Source of the DNA: Isoetes taiwanensis
Lineage: Eukaryota > Streptophyta > Lycopodiopsida > Isoetales > Isoetaceae
Length of the DNA stretch: 64,000 nt
Direction: 5' to 3'
Assembly (NCBI GenBank): GCA_021234155.1
Contig: JAJEKV010000067.1
Coordinates: 3,153,279 to 3,217,278, forward strand
Of the stretch, positions 30,900 through 44,065 are shown in pieces. Position 1 is the first letter of the stretch; every line of letters starts with the position of its first letter. The notes below the pieces were generated by a model. The model had not been told where the DNA came from. It searched no databases and worked only from the letters and a program-made list of their open reading frames with translations. A program made the position numbers and the translations under genes.

Positions 30900-33560
30900 G
30901 AGGGAATAGGCTATGTCAGTGTTTCCAGCTGAGAGTTATTGAAGACAAGTGCCCCACTCTTCAGCACTGCGCAACATTTGGACCTATCAGAGCGTGCTAT
31001 ATTGTGTTGATTCTGCTTGATCAACCGTTTGTGATGCTACACACGCTTTCAGTGGAGATACTAGGATCGATCTCCAGGAGGTGACGGATATGGGCAACCC
31101 CTTGATGGGTTAACATGCCTAGGCCGCTTCTACTTCCTAAAGAGATGTTAAGTCACTAGATTAGAGGCATCCAGAAGCATCTTACATGATATAATTTTGC
31201 AAGCTATTGATGAGACTCGACCATTACTAGTGTGATATCCACTTCTATATTCATCCTTTTTTTTCCTCGTTAAGAATGTCTCCAAATAATTTCAAGTTTT
31301 TCATAAACTATTTCTAGGCAAGGACGTCTTCAAAACTAAAATCTTTGGCAACTTAAATCCAAGACCTGGTTATGTGATGATTAAGGAAATTATAAACTCT
31401 ACAATGGGAATCTTAGATAGTCGGATAGTTATCTTTCTATTGTGTGCATTGAACGAAGTAGGGAATCTAATGTTCAATCTTGCAATTCTAAAAACATACA
31501 AAACGATGACCCCCAATAAATTTCTTGTAATTAATAATTATTATCCGGGTTGCTAATGGGCCATGTTAAACCATATGTTAAACCAAATCGTTAAGAAATA
31601 ACCAGCCCACAAAATCCCTTTTAGGTTTTCAAGAGCCACTGATATTTACTGCCTCAATGTTGTATATGATACATCCCTTAGATATGTCTTACAATAATAT
31701 GAATTTTACAGCCACGCTCACTTACTATGTCACTTTACATTCATTTTATTTCCAGATCACACCTTTGGTAACTGCTGTCAATCACAGCTTATTTAGGTTT
31801 CACAATATGTCTAATATTATTCCAATTCAATATCCCCAACAACATAATCTCTTTTCTATTCTTCAAAGGAAGCATCGCTTCCATTAAATGAAGAGGCATT
31901 ATGCAACTTTCAACATCCTAAAGCAACTAGTGCAGAATTTGTATACCAGAGAATGTCATTTATGCCATATACTTGAGCTAACGATGTAATCCTAAAGATG
32001 AGCGTAAGACATCTAGCATACTGCTCCATGATTTTTCAAAACCTTTAGTGCTTTAATCTTCCTCGTGACGCTATCGCATATACACTTCCACAATTCACTT
32101 CCAACACCTTCTTTGATGGTTTAACTACATTTTAAGAGTGCAATTGACAAGTATCCCCGAAAAATTCTTTCAATAACTTCAGTTCATCAATCCAATACAG
32201 CTATGTCTTTGTGTGCTTTATATTGAACGTGATGTGATACATGCTCATATTGAAACTAAACCGACAAGATAAATAAACAAATATCATAATGTATTTCAAA
32301 AATATCATAATGTGAGTAGTTGATTACCTCGCCAAGTAGTCACGTTTTGGTTCAAATTCAAGCATTTAAGAAGATCTAATTTTTCTTCTCATTTATTTGA
32401 CACACAAATATCATAGGGAGATGTTGGCACTATTTTTCTTTTTTAGAACTTTTATCCGTGAGGGATTCTACATCAATAGGTCAATCAATAGAAGTTCAAA
32501 ACCTCGCTTCTTAGATTTACAAAACATGAAAGTGCACCGAAGGAGCATCTTTGAAAAATGTTGTTCACAAGATACACATATAGAAAAGAAATGACACAAT
32601 GAATGGCATCTACACTTTTAGCACTAGAGTCACCGGTCAGAATAATCTAATTATCATACCAATAATGAAGAGGCCATGTAACACAACATGAAAATGTATG
32701 TCATCTTACTCGAGCTCCAATAAAATTTTTCACGAGTGTCCTCATCATAGAGTTTAACAAAACAATTCAAGCTTACACCTTCTTCCATAAAGAAATTAAA
32801 CTTCCTCGTTCCACACGTGTTTGTGCACCTTCATCCGAACCCATATCAAAATAAATTTAGGGATGTCCAGATTCGAAGAAATACACACCTTTTGGGGCCG
32901 CTTTTATGAAGCTCAGCTTCCAAAGATGATATATAACCGCTGTAAGGATCCCACTTCCCCGCTTTAGAAAAGGTATGAACCTACCTGCATGATACTATCC
33001 CGCATTTGCATGTATATAAAATTATCAAAGCATCCAAAATGAAACAAGCTACTTAATGAATAAAGAATAATGCGATCTAGTAAGATCCATAAAACCATCA
33101 CCAACTTTGATGGTCACGATCAGAAAGCATTTAACAATATGGAGAAACTCTTTGCCTCGCGATGGTTGCACAAAACCCAAATTATCAAGATAAGACCCGC
33201 CTTTAAGAAAATCCGAACAGCCATAATTAATAACCTCGACTTGATATGTCGCCTTTCAAATTGCAAAGATGTGAATGGTCAGCCCCACTTGTTGTGTTAG
33301 CTAAACACAATCATATATTCATGATTTTAGATTTACTAACATTTTAAAATTTAGAGAAACCTTCAAAAGCATACAATCAACTCTTTCTGCCACAACTCTT
33401 CGTGGGTCAAACCCGCAAATCTAACCCGATAAATGTTCATGCCGCCAACACCATTTCTCCATAGCTCCATCGCTCTTTTGCTCATTTGTTCCTGCGGGTT
33501 GTTTGAAAGAGCAGCTTGCCTTTTAGCTCATTTAGGCTTTTTGGTAGAACCATCTACAAC
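30900..33560. other. AT-rich stretch, nothing firm seen
   Basis: Many short frames but no domain, repeat array or convincing exon chain on either strand. Could be intron or intergenic DNA. Confidence 0.4.
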
Positions 33561-33563
33561 CAA

Positions 33564-33782
33564 TCAAAACCCTTCCAATCCAGAGCATTTGCCGTGAATG
33601 ATGTCTTTGGCATTATAGACTTTGTAGACAAACCAAATACCATTTGAGGAAACCTTGATAACGTTTTTGCCCCCCTGCCGGGTCTTCAAACGCCTACTAC
33701 ACCGAGAGCTTTGTCGGATATCTATAATTCCATTACTATCAACACCCCGAGAGTTCCAGATCACCGCTTCTAATGCTTCCAA
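33564..33782 (-). CDS. short coding-like segment, possibly a last exon
   Basis: A 72-codon frame on - is basic in the middle (SRCSRRLKTRQGGKNVIK) and ends in a TGA. Composition is protein-like and codons are balanced. No splice context or family is certain. Confidence 0.2.
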   Translation of the reverse strand: MEALEAVIWNSRGVDSNGIIDIRQSSRCSRRLKTRQGGKNVIKVSSNGIWFVYKVYNAKDIIHGKCSGLEGF

Positions 33783-33983
33783 AATTTATTTTTTCCATAA
33801 ATCACTTCCATTTGGGTTCACTATCTCGGAGAAGCAACCTCCAACTCAAGGACATAAAAATACTTGCCATCTCAGCCTTTTAGATCGCCTTAAGATACTC
33901 TCCTAAGGTTTGCTTTCAGAGCTACCACCAACGTAAGGACCGAGCATTTACAGCCCAATCATAAGTTTTAGCAGCCACCAAAG

Positions 33984-34022
33984 ATATCCTAGGGGATATT
34001 CTAGCATATACCCCTAGGATAT
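33984..34022. repeat. 12-bp perfect hairpin
   Basis: ATATCCTAGGGG and CCCCTAGGATAT are perfect inverses around a 15-base loop. Shortly after (about 34050-34070) another GC-rich palindrome, TTGCCCCCTAGGGGCAA, occurs. It may be the edge of a decayed LTR or MITE; no partner was found. Confidence 0.5.
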
Positions 34023-34580
34023 GCCAAAAGCCCATTATAAACAAGGGGTTTGCCCCCTAGGGGCAACCCAAAAAGAGTCGCTTAAGTTCAAGTCAAAGAT
34101 AAGAAATAATAAGCAGCTGAAAACTTAGCTTTTGATTTCGTAGGGCATAGAGCAAAATACAAGGTTTTGCCTCCATATCCCTTCTGAAACCAAGTTTTGG
34201 CACCAAACTCCCTCAACCGCCAAGAAATTGCTTGAGATCCCCATAGGGAAGACCGCTCCTACCCATGAGGGACAAAAGGAAATCGCTTTGGAAGATTGCA
34301 TATATGGTAGTGCAGTGGGTCTCCATCGAGGGCTAGCTTGTGGCCATCTTAGTCCTCAAATAAAACCCTAAACCCTATCTCCAAACCGGCCGTGGTGAAT
34401 GCTTAGGGGTCACCGTCGGTATAAACAGCTCGGCAGTTTCACTGCATTCTTAAACCGTCTAAATGAAGGTGCCCTGTATGTGGGCACTCTCCCTTAAAAT
34501 GGGATAGTAATGGAGAATTTGAGATTTTGCAATGAAAAAATCCAGGTCACCAAAACATTTACTTGAAACCAAAGCATTAA

Positions 34581-34894
34581 TAAAACCCTATATTCCCAAG
34601 TAAAAGTTGAATTAAGACATGATTTTTGCACTTGTTGCTTAGTGCACTTTTTAAAACACTTAACATCGCTACTTCAAATAATTTAGAAATGCAAAGGAAC
34701 AAATTGCACAATGCTATAACACCTTTGTTGTACTTCGTTTTCAGTTACGTATTGCTATAAAACCCTTTATATTCCCAAAAGCTAGGCCTAAGACATGATT
34801 TTGCACTTGTTATTAGTGCAATTTTTAAAACACTTAACATCGTTACCAAATACTTAGAAATGCAAAGGAACAAATTGCACAATGCTATAACACC
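34581..34894 (+). repeat. 177-bp-period direct duplication, two copies
   Basis: TAAAACCCT.TATTCCC ... CAAATTGCACAATGC... occurs at 34581-34723 and 34758-34894, about 140 bp each with small indels. The spacer shows no further copies. Confidence 0.8.
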
Positions 34895-35267
34895 ATATCA
34901 TTTCGTGGCATCACTGTAACTGCGCCATAATTTAATATTAGCTACACAAGCATGCCTGATACAAAAGCCAAGAGAATGTATTTACCATAAGATGAGGGGA
35001 ACATGACACATCTACCGCTGATCCACAAATGACAAATTGTGTCAAGAATGTTGTGAGACAACACCAAAATCCTTTAAGTTAGATAAATGAATTTGCATTT
35101 GCAATTTAGCTTGAAAAAAATACATCTGCAATACTTATATGGGTGAATTGGGAAGAGCTGAGCAGTCATCCATGGGTGAGATGATCATGAACCCATAAGC
35201 GGCCCGTCGGCGATACATAAAGATTTTAGAAGGGTAGATACTTTGGGCGAGATTATTCTTGAAAAAA

Positions 35268-37708
35268 TTTGAGGGCCATCAAAATGGCGAGGGTATGCAG
35301 CGTGGCTACGCGAAACCGACTGTCTTTAGCTCTTTACGAAGGAGCAGCATGCCTACTTCCACTGCTACTGCCGAGTTTTGGGCCATCGTCATTATCAAAA
35401 TTGATCTAGATCCGTCCATTTCATAACATCCTAGGGTGTTATGGGTAGCGATGTGTTACCTTAGCTCGATAACACCGATCAAGATGTCGAGCGGATTGGA
35501 TCCTTTATAAACTTGAGAGCGTGTGTTAGGATCAACACCTACGGATTTGTAGTATGTATAGCCGTCTATACTCAGTTTGATGGGAATTTGAATACAAGTT
35601 GAATATGTGTTGAGCTCTTTTGGTATATGATGCGTTGAGCAGCGGCGATCAATAAGATAGCGGCCCTTTCAATTGGCCATTTTGACTCTTTGTGGTATTT
35701 TGGAAGAAACTACGTAATTATAAAACCTCGAGGCGAGTGCATTTCGGCCGATCGGCACAAGTATGAAGTTTTCTCCATCTTTCCGTCTCACAATATTGCC
35801 CTCCTTTTTACCTTAGCGTCCTGGGCCTGCATTTTAGCCGTGGGATGAAATCCCTAGCGTCTATCTTAGAAGGTTATATCCAGAGTAACAATTTGGCAGC
35901 CCCATTGCCGACCATAGCAGGGATGTTATGTCATAACATCCCTCTGTTCCCCGTGGTATTTTTACGGGCTGCACTGCGCGTGGTAAGAAAGGCATGCATA
36001 GCGAACCTCAGAGCCTCCATAGCGGAAACCTCCAAGCCATAGCCCGGACCTCTAGGCCTCAAGCGACTTCGGCCAGATTCTTAAGTTCAATCGGTGTAGG
36101 CGTCTGTTTTATATGAGCTGAGTTCTTGTCTGCGAAGTGGAAGCCAAGAAGAAAGCAATTTTGAGGCTATTCTTGAAGAATCAGTCTTAGATCCGATTAC
36201 CCAAGCGGGGGTCTTGAGCTAAAGCTGATTTTGGCAGCATGGGAGGTCTTCGTCCAGGTTACTGGCAAGTCACCACAGCGCTAAAACCTGGAGTTTGGCG
36301 GCATGGGCGTTGCCAAAGATGCGCAGTGTGCAAATCGCCTCCCACCGTGTGTAAATCCGAGATCCCTGCTCACAATCCCGCATCCCACATTGCAAATCGA
36401 ATCCCTACTTCACCCATTTAAATCCGGCTCCACCGCTCTCGGCGCCTCCGGATGTTCCATGTTAGTTTTGAAAGCGAGAAAAAAGCAGAAAGCGAGAGAA
36501 AACAAAGAAATCTTTGGTTTATTTTTCTTGCGGAATCACGGTCGCGGTACGCCAAGCACAACAATAACGCCGTCTGCTGACACGGGGCGTTAAAGGCCAG
36601 ATCGCGTCCTCCCTGGGGTTATATGGGCGGAAAATGGCCTGCATTGGCCATGTGTGGCCCGCGAAATTACGAGCGTCGCGTAAATGCGGCCGCCGAGATT
36701 CGATGACCACATAATACCGACTCTTGCCGTACTGACCTCGAATTTCGTGGCCACGCTGGCCCGCGGGCCGTGCGGCCCATGCTCACCGGGGAGAGGGTTA
36801 TCTACCCCATAATTCACTCCATCCTCACTCACAACGACAACCCAAAAAGCAGGCCATTGAAAATTGGATAAGCTGCGCACAACTCTAATACGAGTAATAA
36901 ATCTTATGCGATTTTCATGCATGGAGAATGCATCGAGAAAAATACTTTGAATTGTCCCATCCTCCTATAGCAAAGGAGAGATTAAGCTTCTTGCCTTGAT
37001 CTACAATTAGCTATTTGGATTGTCCAAAAATTCCCCAAATCTCGTGAAGATTCGATCAAAAGTTTGAGGGTCCAACTGTATCAAAAAGGGTTTTGTATAC
37101 TCTCCCAAAGGCTGCCCAGCAATTTTATCCGACCCGCGAGGATTCAATACTCAGATACCTTTCTTTGTTGTGTGAAGATTAGGATAAAGATGAGTACGAA
37201 AACTCTGCCTTTGATGCACCAAAATCAACAAGTTTTCTGAGTCAAGCTTTTATCCTATGTATTCTCCTTCACCAAGATGTTAGAGGCTTTATGTCTCACA
37301 TGAGATCACATCAACTTCGTAAGCCTCTCATTCCCTTGGCAATCCTGGAATATGAGGTCAATTGATTCATGCAAGAAAATGGATTCTTTTCCTACATAAA
37401 GGTTTTTAGATCCCCTTAACACCTTTGCCCCTCAAGTTTATAATAGTGATCCAGCGGCTTTCCGGATCAATCTTGATCGGTGTATTCTACTTTGGAGCTA
37501 TAACACCTTTGCTACTCCATAACACCCTAGGATGTTATGAAATGGGCGGATCGGTCGATTTTGATAATGATGGGATGGCCCAAAACTCGAGCGGTGTTAA
37601 GAGGCGATAGCGCCTGGCCCTGATGTTACTTCAAAAAAAGATTCTGGGCCATCAAAATGGCTCGAGCTGGCAATAGTAAGCCATTTTGATGACCCTCGTT
37701 TTTGATGG
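35268..37708. mobile_element. DNA transposon with long terminal inverted repeats, non-autonomous
   Basis: 35371-35490 and 37465-37590 are inverted copies at high identity, sharing CGAGTTTTGGGCCATC, CATTATCAAAAT and a palindrome of the form CATAACA...TGTTATG. Similarity extends outward to about 35268 and 37708 (GAGGG.CATCAAAATGGC). The interior is 2 kb; its centre (36240-36900) is GC-rich with no recognised protein. Long TIRs and a GC-rich core resemble Mutator-like or Pack-type elements, but the family and any 9-bp target duplication are unproven. Confidence 0.65.
35919..35943. repeat. AGGGATGTTATG hairpin inside the TIR element
   Basis: AGGGATGTTATG and CATAACATCCCT are perfect inverses around a single T. 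The arms share the CATAACATCC word with the terminal repeats of the surrounding element. Confidence 0.6.
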
Positions 37709-38455
37709 CACCGACGAGGCGTTATCTACTCCATATCCATGAGCTCCATAAGAAGGAGAGTCTTCTTGGGACTTTAGCTTGTTGATTAGTGCATTCTTTG
37801 TCTTGTTCATGTGAGTGATTTAAGCTCAACTTGAAGCAACCTACAATCGACTCGTGCTTTGGAGTTCCTTCTTAATCACGTTGCTTTTGTTCATCATTGT
37901 AGAATATCTTTTTTAAGACATGATCAACAATCTCCATGAGAACTCACACGCACCACAAAGAATGGTGGAAAGTGATTTTTCTTTATTACTCTTTCTCTCC
38001 ACATTGCGAATGGTCTTAAGCCCCTTTTTGAAGCGAGCAGCTTTTCTCCCAACTGGCACTGCGGACTCTTGTTTCATTTCTTTTCCAAGATTGCTCAATC
38101 CAGCATTTCACGTGCGATGCTTGGTAACATTACAAGGTTTCTTAGAATAAAACATTTCTTTGTATGAATCGACTTATTTGTGGGGAATCGAATCGTCTGT
38201 GATATAAGAGCAAAGGATATGTGTAAGCACGGACTCTAGCCATTGAGGCAAATCTATACCATGAGGCTCGATTATCTACTCACCATCTAAGGCAATTGTT
38301 TAAAGCGGCGTTCATATGTAGCTCAAGCAGCGTTCGACCCTATGACATGATTTGGTCAGACAATCAATGTCCACAAAATCAATGTCTGCGTTGTGGTACA
38401 TGCGCATATTTGTTAGGTAAATTTACGTTTGGTTTGAACATGCTTTTCTACTAGA

Positions 38456-39585
38456 CTAGAAATGGAGCCAGTAGATTCTTGGAGCATAAATTTGTTAGGA
38501 ACTATAAATGATACCTTTGGAGCAATTGTTAAAATGTACTCACATTTTTTAACATTGCACAGTCAAACATTCAGCTGCATTTTCAGGTTTCCCCAAAGTT
38601 CCCTTAGTTTTTCCGTTTCCCTTTTAGCTGCTTTCAGCTTCTTTTCCCCCCCTCTTGTCGTCTTTTCTTTGTACATTTTCTCATTTACCTTCTCATTTTC
38701 TTCCATTTTTCCTATTTTTTCTTTTTCTATTTTCCATTCCCTTTTCTCCTATTTAAAGACTTGCCTTTACTTTTTCCCTTTTTTTCCTTTCCTTTTCACA
38801 CATTTTTCCTTTTCCTTTTTTCTCTTTTTTCGTTTCCCCTCCCCTTTCTATTTTCCGTTCTACTCTTATTTTTCTCTTTTTTTCACTTTTCCCTTTTGCC
38901 CATCTCTCCTTCTATTTTTTCCTATTCTCCTTTTCCTTTTCTCTTCTCTCTTTTCCATTTTTTCCCACTCCCGTTTTTTTTTCCCTTCTTTTATTTCCCT
39001 TTCTTCATTTTACCTTCCCTTTTCCTTTTCTCCCTTCTTTTAGCTTTCCTTAGCTTCCCTTTCCCTTTTCCCTTTTTCCATGTCCCTTTTTTCCATTAAA
39101 CTTTTCCTCCTCTCCCAACCCTTTCTCTCTTCCATTTTCCCTTTCGTTTCCCCCCTCCTAAGCCCTTTTCCTTTCTCTTTTCCCTTTTCCTTTTCCTTTG
39201 CTTTTCACTTTCCCTTTTTTCCTCCTCTTGTACGTCTTTTCTTTTTCTGTTTTCCCATTTACCTTTTTCCACACTATCCCATTTCTTCCATTCCTTTTCC
39301 CTTTTTGCCCCTTCCACTGTTTTTTCCTTTTCTATTTTTCCTTAGCTTTTCTCCTATTTGTTTTGTCCTTTACTTTTTTCCTTTTTCCTTTTTTCCTTTT
39401 CATTTTTGCCTTTTTTACCGTTTTCCTTTCGCGCATTGACCTTTCCTTTTTTCTCTTTTTGTTTCCCCTCCTTTCTATTTTCTTTGTTCTCTCTTATTTT
39501 TCTCTTTGTCATATGTCCTCATGGGCCAGCTGCCAATGTGGCATAGCGTAAAATACTATCTATCTATCTATCTATCTATCTATCC

Positions 39586-39651
<66 letters not shown>

Positions 39652-39653
39652 AC

Positions 39654-39687
<34 letters not shown>

Positions 39688-40490
39688 TTGCCCATCCCTC
39701 ACAGCTTCCCTTTTCCTATTCTCAGTTTCCTTTTCCCTTCTCTCTTTTCATTTTTTCACTCCGTTTTCCCCTTTTTATTTCCTTCTCTTCATTTTACCTT
39801 CCCTTTTCCTTATCTTTTTCCTTTTCTTCCCTTCTTTTCCTTTCCTTCCCTATCCAGAGTATCCCTTTCCCTTTTCCTTTCAGATGGCCCTTTTTCCATT
39901 CCCTTTTCCTCCCTCCCAACCCTTTCTCTCTTCCCTTTTTCCCTTTTGATTTCCCCCTCCTCGCTCTTTTCCCTTTTCCCTTTTTTCTAATACCCTTTTT
40001 TTTTTCCTTCCTTTTTTTTTCTCCACTTTTTTTTTCCTTCCCTTTTTCCCCTTTTCCTTTTACAGCCATTGTCTTCCTTTTTTCTTTTTCTCCTTCCCTT
40101 TCCCTTTCTCCCTTCCCCACTTTCTTTTTTTCTTTTCACAAACTTTTCCTTTCCTTTTCTATTTTCTTCTTTTCCCTTTTTTCTATTTTTTATTTTTTAT
40201 TTTTTCTATTTCTCCTTTTTCCTTTCTCCCTTTCCTTTTGCCCTTTTCCCCTCCCTTTCCTTTTTTTCTCCATTTTCCCTCTCTTTTCCTTTTCCTTTCC
40301 TTTCCCTTTTCCCTTTCCCTTTCCCTTTTACCCCTTCAGCGTAGGATTGAATAAATCTTATTGAAACAAGCAGTCAAATGAAATTACAGTTGAAGTAAGC
40401 ACACATGTCATCTTCCGTTAGTCGATCAAATCCTCAATCGTTGATCTAGGTCTCCATGGAAGACACACGCTATATTTTTATAATATAAGA
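38456..40490 (-). mobile_element. Helitron H2 with pyrimidine/purine tract
   Basis: On - it starts A|TCTTATATTATAAAAATATAG (TC at 40490-40489) and ends ...CCATTTCTAG|T (CTAG at 38459-38456), matching H1 and H3 at both ends. The hairpin before CTAG is weak. The body from about 38590 to 40340 is nearly pure pyrimidine on +, split by a tetranucleotide array at 39556-39685. No gene; phenylalanine-rich frames are artefacts. Confidence 0.75.
39556..39685 (+). repeat. (CTAT)n microsatellite
   Basis: About 32 copies of CTAT with two single-base variants, 130 bp, inside Helitron H2. Confidence 0.95.
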
Positions 40491-40499
40491 TGCCATCGG

Positions 40500-41870
40500 T
40501 AGTGCCAAAAAAGTTCATACGATTAAAAAACGACCAATTTCAAATCACAACAAAAATTGCACACAAAAATTCTAAAACTTCTCTATACTGCCATAACGAT
40601 GGGAACCCTAAAATTGGAATATCAACCGTATAAAATAGAAACAACGATATATGGTTGTAGAAGCAATGGTCTGAATATTGAATCATACACGCAGGAGGTA
40701 AAATGTCTTTGTAATCTATCAAACCAAAAGCGGCACTTCAACAAATAAAAGATTTTCTAAATATAATATGGCTTACGGGGGAACCTCCATTGCCTCAATC
40801 TCATTTAGCATCTTAAAGATGCAGCAAAGCCCTGATTCGACTTACAAAATAAGCAAAGAGAATGTGTTTTCTGCTTTCGGGATGTTATTTCTTAGAAAAC
40901 ATAAGGATTCGGCATCTATCGAGTAATCCAATCATCATTTAGGCAATTTCTATAAAGCAAGATCCACCCGGAACTGATGCCTACTTTTTAGGCATGCAAT
41001 ATATTGCATTTTCTAGATGCATAATCTAGAGCCACTTCATTTTCAGCTAGGTTGGAAACCTAAACCACTTTCGAGGTTGTACATTTTCATATAGTTGGCA
41101 CGGAATTATAACTGCGATCTCGAGATAATTATTTCAGCCAAGGATACAATCATTCCAACAAAAATAATTTCATATATGCCTTAGCCTTATCATAAACTAA
41201 AACAACACATAGACATGGAAACTTGGCTTCAACAATGCAAGGAATCAAGCTACTCTAGAAGTATAGAAAGGAATATATAAGACTTTACAACATCTAAGTC
41301 CAGCCCGAGTCACAGGAACAAAGCATGTAATGTAAATCATAATGCATAGCAATTCAGAAACCATAGTGTAAATCAGCATGTTTGCTATAATTAAGTAGAA
41401 ATTCTATGGCTTTAAAACCTATAGCGGTTCATGCATCTTTAAAACCTATAACTTAGTTCATGGATCTAGAAAGTATATCAGGTTTCATTTGGGATATAGA
41501 CCTATATGAGCCAGTTTAAAAGACCATTATCTTCTCATAATATGGTCATAAACACAAACAATATTTGAGAGTGAAATGGAAGTATTTAAGCACATTTGTG
41601 CAAATGTAAATTCCCAAGCGATTTGGGGCACTTCTAGAAATTGCTTCTGTTTGCATTTGGTGTAGTGTAGAAGCTTGCCCAAATGAAACTTGTTTAAGTT
41701 CAGGGCATCAAGCTTGCATAAATAAGATTCTTAGCTCCTCTAATTTCGTAATACTATAGCATTACTGTCCAATATACATAAATTTCCATCTTATGAAAGA
41801 CATCCAATACAACTATGCAGAAAGGTATGCTTCTTTTTGCATGCTTGATAAAATCGTGAAGGAGAACTCA
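40500..41870. other. AT-rich stretch without a recognised gene
   Basis: No clear exon, repeat or domain. It may hold downstream introns or 3' sequence of the spliced gene on - at 41.87-42.9 kb. Confidence 0.4.
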
Positions 41871-41871
41871 C

Positions 41872-42881
41872 CATGCGGGGCAAAATCAACAAGGCCTTCC
41901 ACCTCCTCACATGCCAGTTATTGACTTAAATACGTACGAGGACAAATCAAGGTAAGTGCAACAATATGTTTAGTTGATTCTTGAAATAATGTGGACCTAG
42001 TATTTGACCAGATAATTACTGCAATTAATCAGAAACCTCTTCATTCCTCCTCGAATTCGGGGGTAATCCATGTAGCGAGAAGGCACTCCCTCGAATACTT
42101 CGAACACATCGCCAAAGCAATCTGCAGAGTCATGGATGATCCTAGCTGTGTGTAGCCATTTCCTCACCAACACATCATGCACTTGAAGTGATCCCAACTC
42201 TAAATCCTAAAACATACATGTCTAAATGAAAACGCTTAACATCAATCTCACGAGAACATGTCATCATGCACTTGTGGATTTAGAATTTAAAGGAAACAAG
42301 AACACGGCATCCTACTCTTGATATGGATCTCGACCGATAAAACATGTTGCAATGCCCATCAATTTCACCTGGAATGGATGAAAGCAAGAATGCCCCGAAA
42401 GAAGCGATTAGATGCGGGTTGTACACATTTCCAGCGATTTTAATGAAGGCCGACAGCAAGCTGAAGATGGCAACCCGGGGAACTACATTGTGCACCAAGG
42501 ACTATAGGTTGAGGGTAATGTGCAAATCGCGAGAAGCTTAGGCAATAAGAGGTATGGCTTGATAAGGGTTGGCCAGACGGCCGAGCACCACAACTAGCAT
42601 TCGATCTGCCGGACCGCGAGAATTAAGGAGAGCTCCATGATCGTAGCACTTACGAAGAAGAGGTCGCCTCCACCTCCACCATAAGCCCCTACCGGCTGCT
42701 GAACAATCCATAGAGATGGGGATATTTATCCCCTTTCGAGCTGTTCCAAACGAGACTGTATCTCGAGCATCACGCACTGCTTGCCCATCCTCGGAAACAC
42801 ACGCATCCAGAATCCACGCCCAAGCGTTGTCTCCGGATGTGAAGGCACGCCATTGCCAAAATCGTTCAAATGCAAAATCTA
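41872..42881 (-). CDS. unrecognised spliced gene, four exons visible
   Basis: Exons on -, in order: one from 42881 (acceptor TTTGTAG; DFAFERFWQWRAFTSGDNAW) open to about 42540; 42482-42369 (VAIFSLLSAFIKIAGNVYNP; CCAG|GTGAAA donor); 42206-42020 (VRKWLHTARIIHDSADCFGD ... SRYMDYPRIRGGMKRFLIN; TTTTAG acceptor, GCA|GTAATT donor); 41924-41872 (NNWHVRRWKALLILPRM; TTTAAG acceptor, ATG|GTGAGT donor). Reading frame is kept inside each exon. Composition is that of a helical cytosolic protein. I do not recognise the family. The junction between the first two exons is not resolved. Confidence 0.5.
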
Positions 42882-43950
42882 CTACAAATGTTAGGCTGCA
42901 TTGGCCCACTGCGGTGAGTGTTTAAAAAAACCTAAAAGCGAATCCACGAAAACCATTTCGCAAACTTATGAATGCTAGCACTTGTGATATTTCTAAACTA
43001 TAGCACCTATGAATGCTAATGTAATAAAACTTATGATCTTTAGGTTTTCCAATTCTCTTGTATTCCCTACTTCACTCGACACTTGCCTACACAATCTATG
43101 ATAATGCACAAACCTATGTTTTCAATACTTTTACTATTCCTAGGATGGGTCTGATCTACACATAAATTGTGAAGTGAAGTGGTATTCTCATTGAGCTTTG
43201 TGAATCATTACAAAATTGATTCCCCTCTTGGGGTATATACTCAGAAACTAGACAATCATCGAGCATATGAAGAAACTAGGACTTGGAGCGAACAAAAAGA
43301 TCTTTCATGTAGCTCGGTTTTACAAGGAAAAGCGGTGCTTTCGCTTCTCCTCGGGATGCAAGCTTAGTCCTTCTTGGCGATCGTGCACCTCGATCACCGA
43401 GAGACCTCGGAATCAACTTTTGCAAAGGCAAAGATGAAGGAAGAAAAACCGATGAGGTTAAGCCTTAGCATTAATGTATCAAATGTCAATCAATCCGGAG
43501 GCACGGGGCCACGGCGAAAAGAAGGAACAACGGCCAGAATGGCCGAGAATGCGTCGCGGAATGACCATCGGCGGAGGAGAAAAATATTCGATTAGTCTTT
43601 CGGCGGGAACTAACATTGCCGTTGTTGAGATAAGAATTGGAGGATGCCTCGAGAGCTCTGATTACCCGCGAGGAACAATGAACCATAAGAATATACAAAC
43701 TTTACCAGAACCTCGGACAGCGAAAACATGGAGGATGCGAGGCTGATAAAACCTTTGAGAGGTGGAGAAAGAAGGCAGAAATTGTAGATGGCCACTTGAC
43801 CAAAAGAAAGAGGAGCGTCAACATGGACCGGACTAACAAACATATGAACAATTTCTTTGCCAACAAACCCAAGAAGCTCAGCGAACCCGAGCCCGGCGAA
43901 CCCCATCATTCGAGAAGCACACAAAGAGAGGGGAAGAGCGGGAAGGTAGT

Positions 43951-44065
43951 AGAGAAGCTAAAGACAACAAAGGCAAAGCTTCGGGAGGAGAATAGATTAG
44001 GCAACCAGGGAAAACGGTCTATATAAATAGGGTGATCTTTGGAAAGTCCCATCAAGGAATGGCTG
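43951..44065 (-). repeat. terminal direct repeat, copy at element 3' end
   Basis: It shares AGCTAAA(A)GACAACAA, GGAAAACGGTCTATA-AATAGG and AAGGAAT with 50586-50705. Flanking sequence on either side does not match, so the repeat is about 110 bp. Confidence 0.65.

Noticed and set aside
34011-34070. Palindromes considered as the start of a copia-type LTR
   Set aside because: No second LTR, primer site or polypurine tract was found nearby.
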